This document shows, one piece after another, positions 15,629 to 23,316 of a stretch of 39,720 nucleotides of DNA (within the stretch, counting starts at the first letter, position 1; each line of letters begins with the position of its first letter). This stretch comes from Clostridiales bacterium oral taxon 876 str. F0540. GTDB taxonomy: Bacteria; Bacillota; Clostridia; Clostridiales; Clostridiaceae. The stretch spans positions 1-39,720 of the forward strand of contig KE993460.1 in assembly GCA_000466585.1 (NCBI GenBank). The letters are read 5' to 3'. The position numbers and the translations under genes were made by a program. Below the pieces are notes generated by a model. That model ran no database searches. It was not told where the DNA came from and saw nothing but the letters and a program-made list of their open reading frames with translations.

Positions 15629-15865
15629 CACAGTAGGAACAAACCTACTGTGCTACATAAATCATGTGTTCTGGAATATGCGCTAAGCTCTTCTTTTGAA
15701 CCTACATTAAAGCTAAGGGAATCCAATATCTAGATAGATAAATGTACTCACCTGTGAGACCTTTAACGGCATTGAGAGCGATTGAATGATCTGTGAGGAT
15801 ACCCACCTATCGAGAGATAGGTGTCAAAATAAGGGCACCGGTATTTCGGACATGATTTTTATGTA
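15629..15865 (+). ncRNA. Candidate structured non-coding RNA
   Basis: The 416-bp gap 15559-15974 has no ORF but several helices. CACAGTAGG (15629-15637) pairs with CCTACTGTG (15644-15652). TACATT (15703-15708) pairs with AATGTA (15741-15746). CTCA/TGAG closes a tetraloop at 15747-15758. CACCTATC/GATAGGTG closes a GAGA tetraloop at 15804-15823. GGATACC (15797-15803) pairs with GGTATTT (15840-15846) around that hairpin. GGGCACC (15833-15839) is left for a pseudoknot. It follows a promoter-like sequence. It is not a tRNA, tmRNA or SRP RNA that I recognise. A raiA- or 6S-type RNA is conceivable. The 3' end is uncertain and may extend to the terminator at 15911. Confidence 0.5.
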
Positions 15866-15910
15866 ATTGATTAACGAATCATAAGTTTGATTTTTAAAGC
15901 TTAGACAAAA

Positions 15911-15958
15911 AAACTCTAGTAAAAAGTATAAGATTTGTACTTTTTACTAGAGTTTTTT
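15911..15958. terminator. Strong bidirectional terminator
   Basis: An 18-bp perfect stem (15911-15928 with 15938-15955, 9-nt loop) ends in a T run on the + side and is preceded by an A run, so it also works on the - strand. It can end both the RNA segment to its left and the convergent small gene to its right. Confidence 0.92.
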
Positions 15959-15974
15959 ATTAGCTTAAAATTTT

Positions 15975-16172
15975 TTATTGAAGACCTTTATTTGCTTTTG
16001 ACTGCTGATTTAACTTTTTTGCTTCTTCAAGGTTAAGGTTGTTAACGCTGCTGCTGAAATTTGCGCCAGTAACGCCCTGAGTTAAACTTATCTTTGATTT
16101 TCCATCAGGTGTAGAATTAGCTCTTGCTTGCTCATTTAGTAATTTTGTTTCCTGCAAATTTTTATCGCTCAT
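15975..16172 (-). CDS. Small repeat protein resembling gamma-type spore protein (SASP)
   Basis: The 65-residue, Asn/Gln/Lys/Ser-rich protein contains two similar units, NLQETKLLNEQARAN and NLEEAKKLNQQSKAN, separated by a Ser/Gly-rich linker. This is the organisation of gamma-type small acid-soluble spore proteins, which store amino acids for germination and do not bind DNA. The absence of Trp and Cys fits. AAGGAG lies just before the ATG at 16172. I see no certain sigma-G promoter. The family assignment is by composition and repeats only. Confidence 0.6.
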   Translation of the reverse strand: MSDKNLQETKLLNEQARANSTPDGKSKISLTQGVTGANFSSSVNNLNLEEAKKLNQQSKANKGLQ

Positions 16173-16283
16173 AGTTTTCTCCTTTTCAACCTTTTACAAA
16201 AATAAAAATTGTGCTAGGGAGGTGCACAGATATAGTTTGCCCATAGTTAATTAATATATTGATAAACATATTGGAACTTATGG

Positions 16284-16289
16284 TATAAT
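16284..16289 (+). promoter_or_regulatory. Extended -10 promoter element of the 16321 acetyltransferase
   Basis: TGGTATAAT (16281-16289) is a TGn-extended -10. TTGATA at 16259-16264 is a possible -35 at a long 19-nt spacing. Confidence 0.5.
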
Positions 16290-16320
16290 TTATTCATTAA
16301 ATTAATTGGGGGCGAACATC

Positions 16321-16866
16321 ATGGGGAGTTTTAAAGAAATAAAATATATGTGTAAGGATAAAAATATTATAATAAGAAATGCAAGAGTAGATGATGCAGA
16401 AGAACTTATTGAACTTATTAGGAAAATAGATAATGAAACTACCTTTCTCTTAAGAGAACCGGATGAATTTAATATGACTTTAGAAAAGGAAAGAGAATTT
16501 CTTGAAGATAAATTGTGTAATGATAAAGAGTTGTTTATTATTGCAGAAGTTGATGGCAAAATAGCAGGAACCTGCGGATTGCATGGAAGCAGCCGTAAAA
16601 GGTTAATACATTCGAGAACTCTTGGAATTGCATTAGCTAAAGAGTTTTGGGGTTTAGGAATAGGGACGCAGCTCATGGAGGCAGCTATAAACTGGGCAAA
16701 AAATTATGATTTTTTGAGAGTTACCCTTGAAGTTGACACTAAAAATTATAGAGCATTAAGGCTTTATACAAAAATGGGCTTTGAGGTTGAAGGGACCTTT
16801 ATAAAGGATAAAAAACTGGCTGATGGAACCTTTACAAACAGTTATGCTATGGCTTTATTGTTATAA
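16321..16866 (+). CDS. GNAT-family N-acetyltransferase
   Basis: This 181-residue protein has IIIRNARVDDAEELIELI as the first strand and helix, LGIALAKEFWGLGIGTQLMEAAINWA as the acetyl-CoA-binding motif A, and NYRALRLYTKMGFEVEGTF as motif B. The layout is close to the spermidine/diamine and RimL-like acetyltransferases of Firmicutes, but the substrate is not readable. ATG 16321 is preceded by GGGGG at 16308-16312. The in-frame TTG at 16306 overlaps the SD. It is followed 23 bp later by the amidotransferase gene, probably in one operon through 18299. Confidence 0.87.
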   Translation: MGSFKEIKYMCKDKNIIIRNARVDDAEELIELIRKIDNETTFLLREPDEFNMTLEKEREFLEDKLCNDKELFIIAEVDGKIAGTCGLHGSSRKRLIHSRTLGIALAKEFWGLGIGTQLMEAAINWAKNYDFLRVTLEVDTKNYRALRLYTKMGFEVEGTFIKDKKLADGTFTNSYAMALLL

Positions 16867-16889
16867 ATGATTTTTAGGAGGGAAGGTTT

Positions 16890-17621
16890 ATGAAAAAACC
16901 TGTAATAGGCGTTTTAGGAAATTTACTTTTAATTGAAAATGATATTTTTGCAGGGGCAGAAAGGTCCTATGTCAATAATGACTATATTAAAGCTGTACAT
17001 ATAGCAGGAGGAGTTCCTGTAATAATTCCTCCTCTTCTCGATGATGAAATAATAGAAAAACAAATAAGTATGTTGAATGGAATTATAATTTCAGGTGGAT
17101 ATGATGTTAATCCGTTGCGTTACGGAGATGAACCAAGAGAGAAATTAGGCTTTATTCATCCGCTTGTAGACGACTTTACAATAAAGGCAATTAAAATAGC
17201 TGTTAATTTTAATAAGCCTATATTAGGCATATGCAAAGGCGCGCAGATACTCAATGTGGCATATGGCGGAAGCTTGTATCAAGACTTATCTTATATGCCG
17301 GGGTGCTATATAAAACATTCACAAAATGCTAAAGCGCATATAGCCACTCATTTAATAGAAGTTGATAAAGAAAGCAAGCTGTTTGAAATTATCGGTGATA
17401 ATACTTATGTAAATAGTTTTCACCATCAAGTTATTAAGGATATAGCTGATGAATTTAGAGTTGCTGCAAGAGCAAAGGATGGAGCTGTTGAGGCTATTGA
17501 AATGAAGGATAAAGAATTTGTTGTAGCAGTACAGTGGCATCCTGAAATGATGGCAGCTACAAATGAGACCATGAAAAAGCTATTTAAGAGGCTGATTAAG
17601 GAAGCTTCAAAAAATTTATAG
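16890..17621 (+). CDS. Class I glutamine amidotransferase, gamma-glutamyl-GABA hydrolase (PuuD) family
   Basis: This 243-residue stand-alone amidotransferase domain has the nucleophile in LGICKGAQILNVAYGG (C115), the NSFHHQ loop, and VQWHPE with H217 and E219 completing the triad. PuuD-type enzymes hydrolyse gamma-glutamylated amines in polyamine degradation. Together with a preceding GNAT it might form a small amine-detoxification pair, but this is inference. TTAGGAGGGAAGG before ATG 16890 is a strong SD. Confidence 0.87.
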   Translation: MKKPVIGVLGNLLLIENDIFAGAERSYVNNDYIKAVHIAGGVPVIIPPLLDDEIIEKQISMLNGIIISGGYDVNPLRYGDEPREKLGFIHPLVDDFTIKAIKIAVNFNKPILGICKGAQILNVAYGGSLYQDLSYMPGCYIKHSQNAKAHIATHLIEVDKESKLFEIIGDNTYVNSFHHQVIKDIADEFRVAARAKDGAVEAIEMKDKEFVVAVQWHPEMMAATNETMKKLFKRLIKEASKNL

Positions 17622-17648
17622 AATCAATTACGGGAGCAGGAATAACCT

Positions 17649-18299
17649 ATGATTAAAAACGATTATTTTAAAACAAAAATGAAACAATTATCAGAAACAA
17701 TAACTAAAATTCTTGAGCTTAATAAAACACAGCAATTTCAAGAAAGCCATGAGGCTATAGGAGAGGCTTTTAAGCAGTTATTAGGCTTAAATCAAGAGCT
17801 GGCTGAGAATCTTTCATATACCGATCTGATGAATTTTGTAGCTTCCTATGAATCTACAGAAGGTGCAAAGCTATTAATACTTGCCGAACTTTTAAAGCTT
17901 GATGGCGATATATTTAAGGCTGAAGGAGATGTTATGAAAGCCTTTAATATAAGCTTAAAAAGTTTTAATATTTATGTAAATGCTATTTTAAAGGATTATG
18001 ACTTATTAGATCAGAGTAAGGGAAATATAGAATCAATACTTAATGATATAAATGAATATGAGATACCTTTCGAAAGCAAGAAATTGCTTTTTCAGTATTA
18101 TGAAATTACTAAAAAATATGATAAAGCGGAAGATATATTTTATGAGCTTATTGAGGATTCTAATAATAGCGAGGATATAGTTAACTTAGGAATATGCTTT
18201 TATGAAAGGCTGTTAGGTAAAACAGAAGAGGAACTTGAAAAAGGAAACCTCCCTAAGGATGAGATAGAGGAAACTCTTAACAGTCTAAGAGAGATATAA
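17649..18299 (+). CDS. DUF6483-like helical-repeat protein
   Basis: This 216-residue all-helical protein begins MIKNDYFKTKMKQLSETITKIL, then FQESHEAIGEAFKQLLGL. It continues with TPR-like helices (KKYDKAEDIFYELIEDS and DIVNLGICFYERLLG). I associate this pattern with the clostridial DUF6483 family of unknown function. No catalytic motif or signal peptide is present. It lies 27 bp after the amidotransferase, is preceded by only a weak SD (GGGAGCAGGA), and ends at the terminator 18307. Confidence 0.7.
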   Translation: MIKNDYFKTKMKQLSETITKILELNKTQQFQESHEAIGEAFKQLLGLNQELAENLSYTDLMNFVASYESTEGAKLLILAELLKLDGDIFKAEGDVMKAFNISLKSFNIYVNAILKDYDLLDQSKGNIESILNDINEYEIPFESKKLLFQYYEITKKYDKAEDIFYELIEDSNNSEDIVNLGICFYERLLGKTEEELEKGNLPKDEIEETLNSLREI

Positions 18300-18306
18300 A
18301 TATTGT

Positions 18307-18335
18307 ACGGATGATGTTAACATCATCCGTATTTT
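18307..18335 (+). terminator. Rho-independent terminator of the 16321-18299 operon
   Basis: A 10-bp perfect stem, ACGGATGATG (18307-18316) with CATCATCCGT (18321-18330) and a TTAA loop, is followed by ATTTTCT. It lies between convergent genes. Confidence 0.85.
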
Positions 18336-19190
18336 CTACTTGTATAGGAAATATAAATAATCTTGCTGCCAGTTACTCCAGGATATAAAGCCTGACTGCT
18401 TTAATTTTAAAATTAGAGTTTTATCTTGTTCGGTGAATGTTGTTAATGGAGCAGATAACCCTGTATTTTTATATTTTAACAAACAGTAATTCATGAAGGT
18501 ATTTATTCCATCAAAGTCATCACCTTCAACTGCAAAGTACGCCTCGCTCTTCAGCTTAATGATACCTTTATAACCATTTATAATTACAAAGCCTTCATTT
18601 TGAACCAGCTCATTATATAGTTCTAATGTGGGCTTTTGGAATACAAAGGCTAAGTCAAGAAGACCATTTCTTTTTTTTATATAATCGAGGTTTAAGAAAT
18701 CTTCATAAGTTAATTTCCATGGCTCAACTTTAAAATCATATAAGGAAAGCTTAGGATCTAAATTATCATACTCTTTATTAATAAGATATAGTTTTTCTTC
18801 TAATTTAAAACCTAACTTTTGCATAAGGGTAATACTCTCTACTGAATCTATATATGTAGCAAAACCTATTTTATTTATTTTACCTTCTTGAAGATATAGC
18901 TTAGATATTTTAATAAGTTTTTCGCTTATAAGCCTTGCAATTTTTTTGCCTCTGTAATCAACATGAGTCCTTAGACCTTCAAGCCAGCCGGTATTATCGT
19001 GCAGGATAGAAAATTTTCCTACACCAATAACTTTATTTTTTTCAGTATCAACCGCTCCAAGAAAACAACCTTCATCATTAACCCACTTATGAAAAAGTTT
19101 AGGAAGATAATCTGACCCCTCCCAAATGCTTTTAGATATATCAACTATATCATCGTAATCTTCAGTTGTTAATTTTCTAAGTTCAATCAT
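18336..19190 (-). CDS. GNAT acetyltransferase with extra C-terminal domain
   Basis: This 284-residue protein has an N-terminal GNAT domain of about 140 residues (MIELRKLTTEDYDDIVDISK, then LEGLRTHVDYRGKKIARLISEKLI as motif A, and SITLMQKLGFKLEEKLYL as motif B). A second half of about 140 residues looks like a degenerate GNAT fold (FAVEGDDFDGINTFMNYCLLK) without a clear acetyl-CoA loop. Tandem GNAT proteins of this kind are common in clostridia. The substrate is unknown. TAGGAGG lies upstream of the ATG at 19190. Confidence 0.82.
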   Translation of the reverse strand: MIELRKLTTEDYDDIVDISKSIWEGSDYLPKLFHKWVNDEGCFLGAVDTEKNKVIGVGKFSILHDNTGWLEGLRTHVDYRGKKIARLISEKLIKISKLYLQEGKINKIGFATYIDSVESITLMQKLGFKLEEKLYLINKEYDNLDPKLSLYDFKVEPWKLTYEDFLNLDYIKKRNGLLDLAFVFQKPTLELYNELVQNEGFVIINGYKGIIKLKSEAYFAVEGDDFDGINTFMNYCLLKYKNTGLSAPLTTFTEQDKTLILKLKQSGFISWSNWQQDYLYFLYK

Positions 19191-19304
19191 GGCAAATCCT
19201 CCTATATATAACTATTGCTGTTATTATAACATTGCAGGAAAGTTTATCAAAGTCAAAAATATATGATATAATAATCACAATAAATAATAAAAATGGAGGA
19301 TATT

Positions 19305-20021
19305 ATGTTAAGAACAATTATATGGTTTATATGGTTTTGGATATCGTTAATCTTAAGCATACCTGCCTTATTAAGGGCAAAGCTTTTAGATAAACAAAAC
19401 AAGAATGAAAAAAGAATTAAGGTTGTACATAAGGCGACGAGTCTTTGGACAAGACTTCTTATAGCTCTAAGTGGATCTAAGATTACTGTAACTGGAGAAG
19501 AGAATTTACCTGAAGGTCCGGTATTATACGTAAGCAATCATCAAAGTAATTTTGATATTCCTATACTAATGACATATATTAATAGACCAAAAGGATTTAT
19601 AGCAAAGATTGAGCTTACTAAAATGCCTTTGGTTGTTTCATGGATGAGACAGATGAAATGTGTGTTTATGGATAGAAATGATATAAGACAATCAATAAAT
19701 TGTATTAATGAAGGAGCCGATTATTTGAAACAAGGCTACTCAATGGTTATCTTCCCTGAAGGAACAAGAAGTGGTGGACAGCAAATGGGAGAGTTTAAAG
19801 CAGGAAGCTTTAAGCTTGCTCTAAAAAGCGGTGTTCCAATTGTTCCTGTTGCAATTGACGGCTCATATAAAATAATGGGAAAGAAAAGTCTTATAATTAA
19901 ACCTGCTAAGGTAAAAGTAAATATATTGGAGCCAATAGCTACTTTAGAATTATCAAAGGAAGAGGCTAGAGAGCTTCCTGACAAAGTTCAGAATTTAATA
20001 AAGAGGTCTCTTGAAAAATAA
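19305..20021 (+). CDS. plsC: 1-acyl-sn-glycerol-3-phosphate acyltransferase
   Basis: This 238-residue protein begins with a hydrophobic anchor (IIWFIWFWISLILSIPALL). It carries the acyltransferase motifs SNHQSNFDIP (H-x4-D), a mid-region MDRNDIRQS, FPEGTRSGGQ and VPVAIDGSYKIM. It acylates lysophosphatidate to phosphatidate at the inner face of the membrane. ATG 19305 is chosen because GGAGG at 19295-19299 precedes it by 5 nt. The ATG at 19293 overlaps that SD. It is divergent from the 18336-19190 gene, with a short AT-rich promoter region between them. Confidence 0.9.
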   Translation: MLRTIIWFIWFWISLILSIPALLRAKLLDKQNKNEKRIKVVHKATSLWTRLLIALSGSKITVTGEENLPEGPVLYVSNHQSNFDIPILMTYINRPKGFIAKIELTKMPLVVSWMRQMKCVFMDRNDIRQSINCINEGADYLKQGYSMVIFPEGTRSGGQQMGEFKAGSFKLALKSGVPIVPVAIDGSYKIMGKKSLIIKPAKVKVNILEPIATLELSKEEARELPDKVQNLIKRSLEK

Positions 20022-20195
20022 ATTGATACAGTTTCAGAATAAATAATATTAGCCTATTATAACCCTTTTATAAATCAGATCATATACTGATTAAAGAGAT
20101 GTTTTGTGGTAAAGTACCAAATGACTTTAACAGGTACCTTATTAACGTTGGTAAATAATCTAAGGTGAAACATACTCGATTAAAGGAGGGTTAAA

Positions 20196-20966
20196 ATGCT
20201 TATTTTTGCAGACCAGCTGACTAGACTGCCTATAATAATAGAAGACGATGATTTATTTGAAAGAGAAGAGTTAGATTATGATTTTATGAGACAGCCAATG
20301 CAGGACAGCAATAGAATTATTAATATGGTGAACACTCAATTTACTAATTTATATCAGGAGCTTAAAAGATATGGTATCAATACAAACACTGTGCAAAATA
20401 TATTTAGAACTATAGTTAATTATACAGTTGACAATTATGCAAGATTTACGGGAACAATAGAAGCAACGGGTTTGGCTTTAATAAATGAATTAAAAAGAAG
20501 TAATTATTGGATATTTAATATTATGGAGTCTTACGGAGTACCGGAATATCGTGCCAATCAGATACTTAGAAGTGTTATATGCTTTGTACTTAATATTGTT
20601 AAAGAAGAACAACTTGACGGCCTAAATCAAAAGGCTGAGAAGATTACAAAACTTATAAGCAGCCAAACCAATATATTTAGTAAGCTTGAGACTATTGATG
20701 AGGATAGAAAAGCTGCTATTGTAAAAGCAGTAGTTATGTTTACATTAAGAAACATAAATATGAATCAAAGACCTTCTAATATAAGGATAAGAGCTGCAGA
20801 AATTGCAGGTGCTTTTGAAAGAGCAAATCCTGCAATAGTAAGAGAGGTTATAGCCTCAGGTATTGCAATGGATCAGGCTAGGGATATTTATAGAACTATT
20901 AGTACCTTTACAATAAGAAATGTTTATAATATTAGAGAAGTAGATTATGAAAATGACGGAATATAA
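20196..20966 (+). CDS. Unknown protein built of four helical repeats, 256 aa
   Basis: I do not recognise a family. After an acidic N-terminus (residues 1-40), about four repeats of 45-50 residues share a 'Y-G-I/V-x...I-x-R-T/S-I/V-x-x-F/Y-x...N-I/V' core. They are GINTNTVQNIFRTIVNYTV (60-78), GVPEYRANQILRSVICFVLN (114-133), IDEDRKAAIVKAVVMFTLRN (167-186) and GIAMDQARDIYRTISTFTIR (222-241). The protein is all-helical with no signal or TM segment. AAAGGAGGG precedes ATG 20196. It is a single-gene unit with its own terminator, immediately before the ctsR operon. Confidence 0.75.
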   Translation: MLIFADQLTRLPIIIEDDDLFEREELDYDFMRQPMQDSNRIINMVNTQFTNLYQELKRYGINTNTVQNIFRTIVNYTVDNYARFTGTIEATGLALINELKRSNYWIFNIMESYGVPEYRANQILRSVICFVLNIVKEEQLDGLNQKAEKITKLISSQTNIFSKLETIDEDRKAAIVKAVVMFTLRNINMNQRPSNIRIRAAEIAGAFERANPAIVREVIASGIAMDQARDIYRTISTFTIRNVYNIREVDYENDGI

Positions 20967-20978
20967 TAGTATATTTGA

Positions 20979-21007
20979 AAGAGCAGATTAAAATCTGCTC
21001 TTATATT
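20979..21007 (+). terminator. Rho-independent terminator after the repeat protein
   Basis: A 10-bp perfect stem, AAGAGCAGAT (20979-20988) with ATCTGCTCTT (20993-21002) and a 4-nt loop, is followed by ATATTTTAT. Confidence 0.85.
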
Positions 21008-21103
21008 TTATATATAAATGAAGAAATTTTGAGAAATATTTAATAAGAAAGAGATATTGCTATCTAATATTGTTTATTGGTTGAAAAATGAATATTTTAA
21101 CTC

Positions 21104-21157
21104 TTGATTACAAAGTATTAAAATATTATTATTTAGTTAAAGTCAAAGAAAGTCAAA
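21104..21157 (+). promoter_or_regulatory. ctsR operon promoter with CtsR operator
   Basis: TTGATT (21104-21109), a 17-nt spacer and TATTAT (21127-21132) form a sigma-A promoter. At the expected start of transcription lies AGTCAAA-N3-AGTCAAA (21141-21147 and 21151-21157), the heptad direct repeat recognised by CtsR. Repression of ctsR-mcsA-mcsB-clpC and release under heat or protein stress follow from the known system. Confidence 0.9.
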
Positions 21158-21188
21158 GTCGAAAGTTTTGCAAGACAGGAGGGCATTT

Positions 21189-21644
21189 ATGGCAAGGCTG
21201 TCAGATGTAATTGAAGAATTTTTAAAGCAAATGATTGAGAGTAATGATGATGAAGAGTTACAGATACAAAGAAATGAACTAGCGAATTATTTTAGTTGTG
21301 CTCCGTCCCAGATAAATTATGTTTTAACCACCAGGTTTACTATTGATAAAGGTTATTACATAGAAAGTAAAAGGGGGGGCGGTGGATGTATAGTAATTAA
21401 AAAGATTGAATTTGGACATCATAAATCCCTTTTGGAAGCGATAAATGAAAAGATAGGAAATAACTTAACTTATGATGGAGGCGTACAAATTATTAATGGA
21501 CTATTGGAGGCAAATATAATTACAGCTAGAGAAGCCATTTTAATGAAAATTGCAATTAATGACAGAACATTAGGGGCATTAGATAATAAAAATAAGTTAA
21601 GAGCAGATATACTAAAGGCGATGTCAGCTGCTGTTGTTTATTAA
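21189..21644 (+). CDS. ctsR: CtsR transcriptional repressor of class III stress genes
   Basis: This 151-residue protein has the winged HTH with LANYFSCAPSQINYVLTTRFT, the glycine-rich wing ESKRGGGGCIVIKKI that senses temperature, and a C-terminal dimerisation/McsB-binding domain with AREAILMKIAIND. CtsR represses clp genes by binding heptad repeats. One is present just upstream at 21141, so autoregulation is expected. ATG 21189 follows CAGGAGGG. The in-frame ATG/TTG upstream lacks an SD. Confidence 0.97.
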   Translation: MARLSDVIEEFLKQMIESNDDEELQIQRNELANYFSCAPSQINYVLTTRFTIDKGYYIESKRGGGGCIVIKKIEFGHHKSLLEAINEKIGNNLTYDGGVQIINGLLEANIITAREAILMKIAINDRTLGALDNKNKLRADILKAMSAAVVY

Positions 21645-21705
21645 TTGAATATGTTATGGTATAATTTACCATAAACCTATATTTTTTATAATTGAGGTGA
21701 AAAAT

Positions 21706-22221
21706 ATGTTATGTGAAAATTGCAATAAAAATGAGGCTAATGTTTATTTTACCCAAATAATAAATGGCAAGAAGCAAGAGCTTAGACTTTGTGAACAGTG
21801 TGCAAAAGAGCTAAATGGCATTCACAGTGAGGGAAGCAGCAGTTTTGGCTCAGCATTTACTTTTCAAAACATTTTAAGTGGATTAATGGACTATATGAGC
21901 CCATCTCAACATATTACTAAGACAAGTGAATTGACATGCAAAAACTGCGGAACTACTTACAGTGAATTTAAGAAGAATGGACTTTTAGGGTGCAGCAATT
22001 GTTATGAGGAATTTAATATAAGTATAAATCCTGTTATAAAGAAAGTTCAGGGAAACCTAGAGCATGTTGGAAAGCTTCCTAAAAAAATGGGCAAAGAAAT
22101 AGTTGAGAAAAGACGTATTGCTAAATTGAAGGAAGATTTGCAGAAAGCAATTGCTAATGAGGAGTATGAAAAAGCAGCTCAGATAAGAGATCAGATTAAA
22201 TCTCTTCAAAATAATGAATAA
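21706..22221 (+). CDS. mcsA: McsA, zinc-binding activator of the arginine kinase
   Basis: This 171-residue protein has the Cys pairs CENCNKNEA, CEQCAKEL, CKNCGTTY and CSNCYEEF, which form two zinc sites, then a C-terminal UVR coiled-coil motif (LKEDLQKAIANEEYEKAAQI). McsA stimulates McsB and links it to CtsR. ATG 21706 follows GAGGTG at good spacing. It is 61 bp after ctsR, second in the CtsR-regulated operon. Confidence 0.96.
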   Translation: MLCENCNKNEANVYFTQIINGKKQELRLCEQCAKELNGIHSEGSSSFGSAFTFQNILSGLMDYMSPSQHITKTSELTCKNCGTTYSEFKKNGLLGCSNCYEEFNISINPVIKKVQGNLEHVGKLPKKMGKEIVEKRRIAKLKEDLQKAIANEEYEKAAQIRDQIKSLQNNE

Positions 22222-22255
22222 TGAAGCTTCCATAAGAAAAGGAGGTTAAGGAGAT

Positions 22256-23290
22256 ATGAAAAATTGGATTCAAGCCGGGGATAATAATAATATTGTTTTA
22301 AGCAGCAGAATCAGACTTGCAAGAAATTTAAGGGAAATTCCCTTTCCTGATAAACTGTCAGATGAAAAAGGAAAAGATATAGTTAAAAATATTGAGGACG
22401 CATTTTATAGTTCTTCTTATACAGAGGAAAACTACAATAGCAAATATCTTTGGATGAATGAGGAGCTAACAAACAGAGCGTATTACGAAAAGCATCTCAT
22501 AAGCCAAAAGCTTTTAGCGAATTCTACGAAATCTGCCTTTATACTTGATAAAAATGAAGTAGTAAGCATTATGCTCAATGAGGAGGATCATATAAGACTT
22601 CAATGCATAACATCAGGCTTTAACTTAGATGAGGCTTATGATTTATCCAATAAACTTGATAATCTCTTAGAGGAACAACTGGATTTTGCTTTTGATGAAA
22701 AGCTTGGATATTTAACTGCATGTCCAACCAATATAGGAACAGGGCTTAGAGCGTCTGTAATGCTTCATCTTCCGGCACTATCTATGAATAATGAGATGGT
22801 AAGAATTTTAAATGTAGTTGGACAGGTTGGCATGACTATAAGGGGACTTTTTGGAGAAGGCTCTAAGGCAGAAGGCGATTTATATCAAATATCTAATCAA
22901 GTAACCTTAGGCTTGAGCGAGGAAGAAATAATAAATAACTTGAAAGCTGTTGTAGCTCAGATAATTGATAGAGAACAATGGTCCAGAGAACAGCTTATGA
23001 AAAGTTACAAGCATGAAGTTGAAGATAAGATATATAGATCTCTTGGTATTTTACGATCAGCTATACTTTTAAATTCAAAAGAATGCTTAAACCTAGTTTC
23101 AAATGTAAGAATGGGAGTAGAAATGGGCATAATTAAAGATGTAGATATTCAGGTTTTAAATTCCCTGCTAGTTGAAACTCAACCTGCAACACTTCAGCTT
23201 ATTTCAAATGGAAAGTTATCTGAAAAGGACAGAGATTTCAATAGGGCTAAGCTTGTCAGAAAAAAGCTTGGCGGCAATGATTTAGATTAA
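22256..23290 (+). CDS. mcsB: McsB protein-arginine kinase
   Basis: This 344-residue phosphagen-kinase-fold protein has VLSSRIRLARNLREIPFP near the N-terminus, the active-site CPTNIGTGLRASVMLHLP containing the conserved Cys, and an ending in the arginine-recognition domain. It phosphorylates arginines on CtsR and on client proteins, marking them for ClpCP. AAGGAGG lies upstream of ATG 22256. It is 34 bp after mcsA and 26 bp before clpC. Confidence 0.97.
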   Translation: MKNWIQAGDNNNIVLSSRIRLARNLREIPFPDKLSDEKGKDIVKNIEDAFYSSSYTEENYNSKYLWMNEELTNRAYYEKHLISQKLLANSTKSAFILDKNEVVSIMLNEEDHIRLQCITSGFNLDEAYDLSNKLDNLLEEQLDFAFDEKLGYLTACPTNIGTGLRASVMLHLPALSMNNEMVRILNVVGQVGMTIRGLFGEGSKAEGDLYQISNQVTLGLSEEEIINNLKAVVAQIIDREQWSREQLMKSYKHEVEDKIYRSLGILRSAILLNSKECLNLVSNVRMGVEMGIIKDVDIQVLNSLLVETQPATLQLISNGKLSEKDRDFNRAKLVRKKLGGNDLD

Positions 23291-23316
23291 TAAATAATTC
23301 ACAGGTGGTGATTACT

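Noticed and set aside
15727..15736. Palindrome TATCTAGATA as an operator
   Set aside because: It lies in a loop of the candidate RNA with no promoter at hand. A 10-bp AT-rich palindrome is expected by chance.
20080..20150. Short inverted repeats (AATCAG/CTGATT, GTACC/GGTAC) before the repeat-protein gene as a riboswitch
   Set aside because: The stems are 5-6 bp, isolated, and match no riboswitch core that I know.
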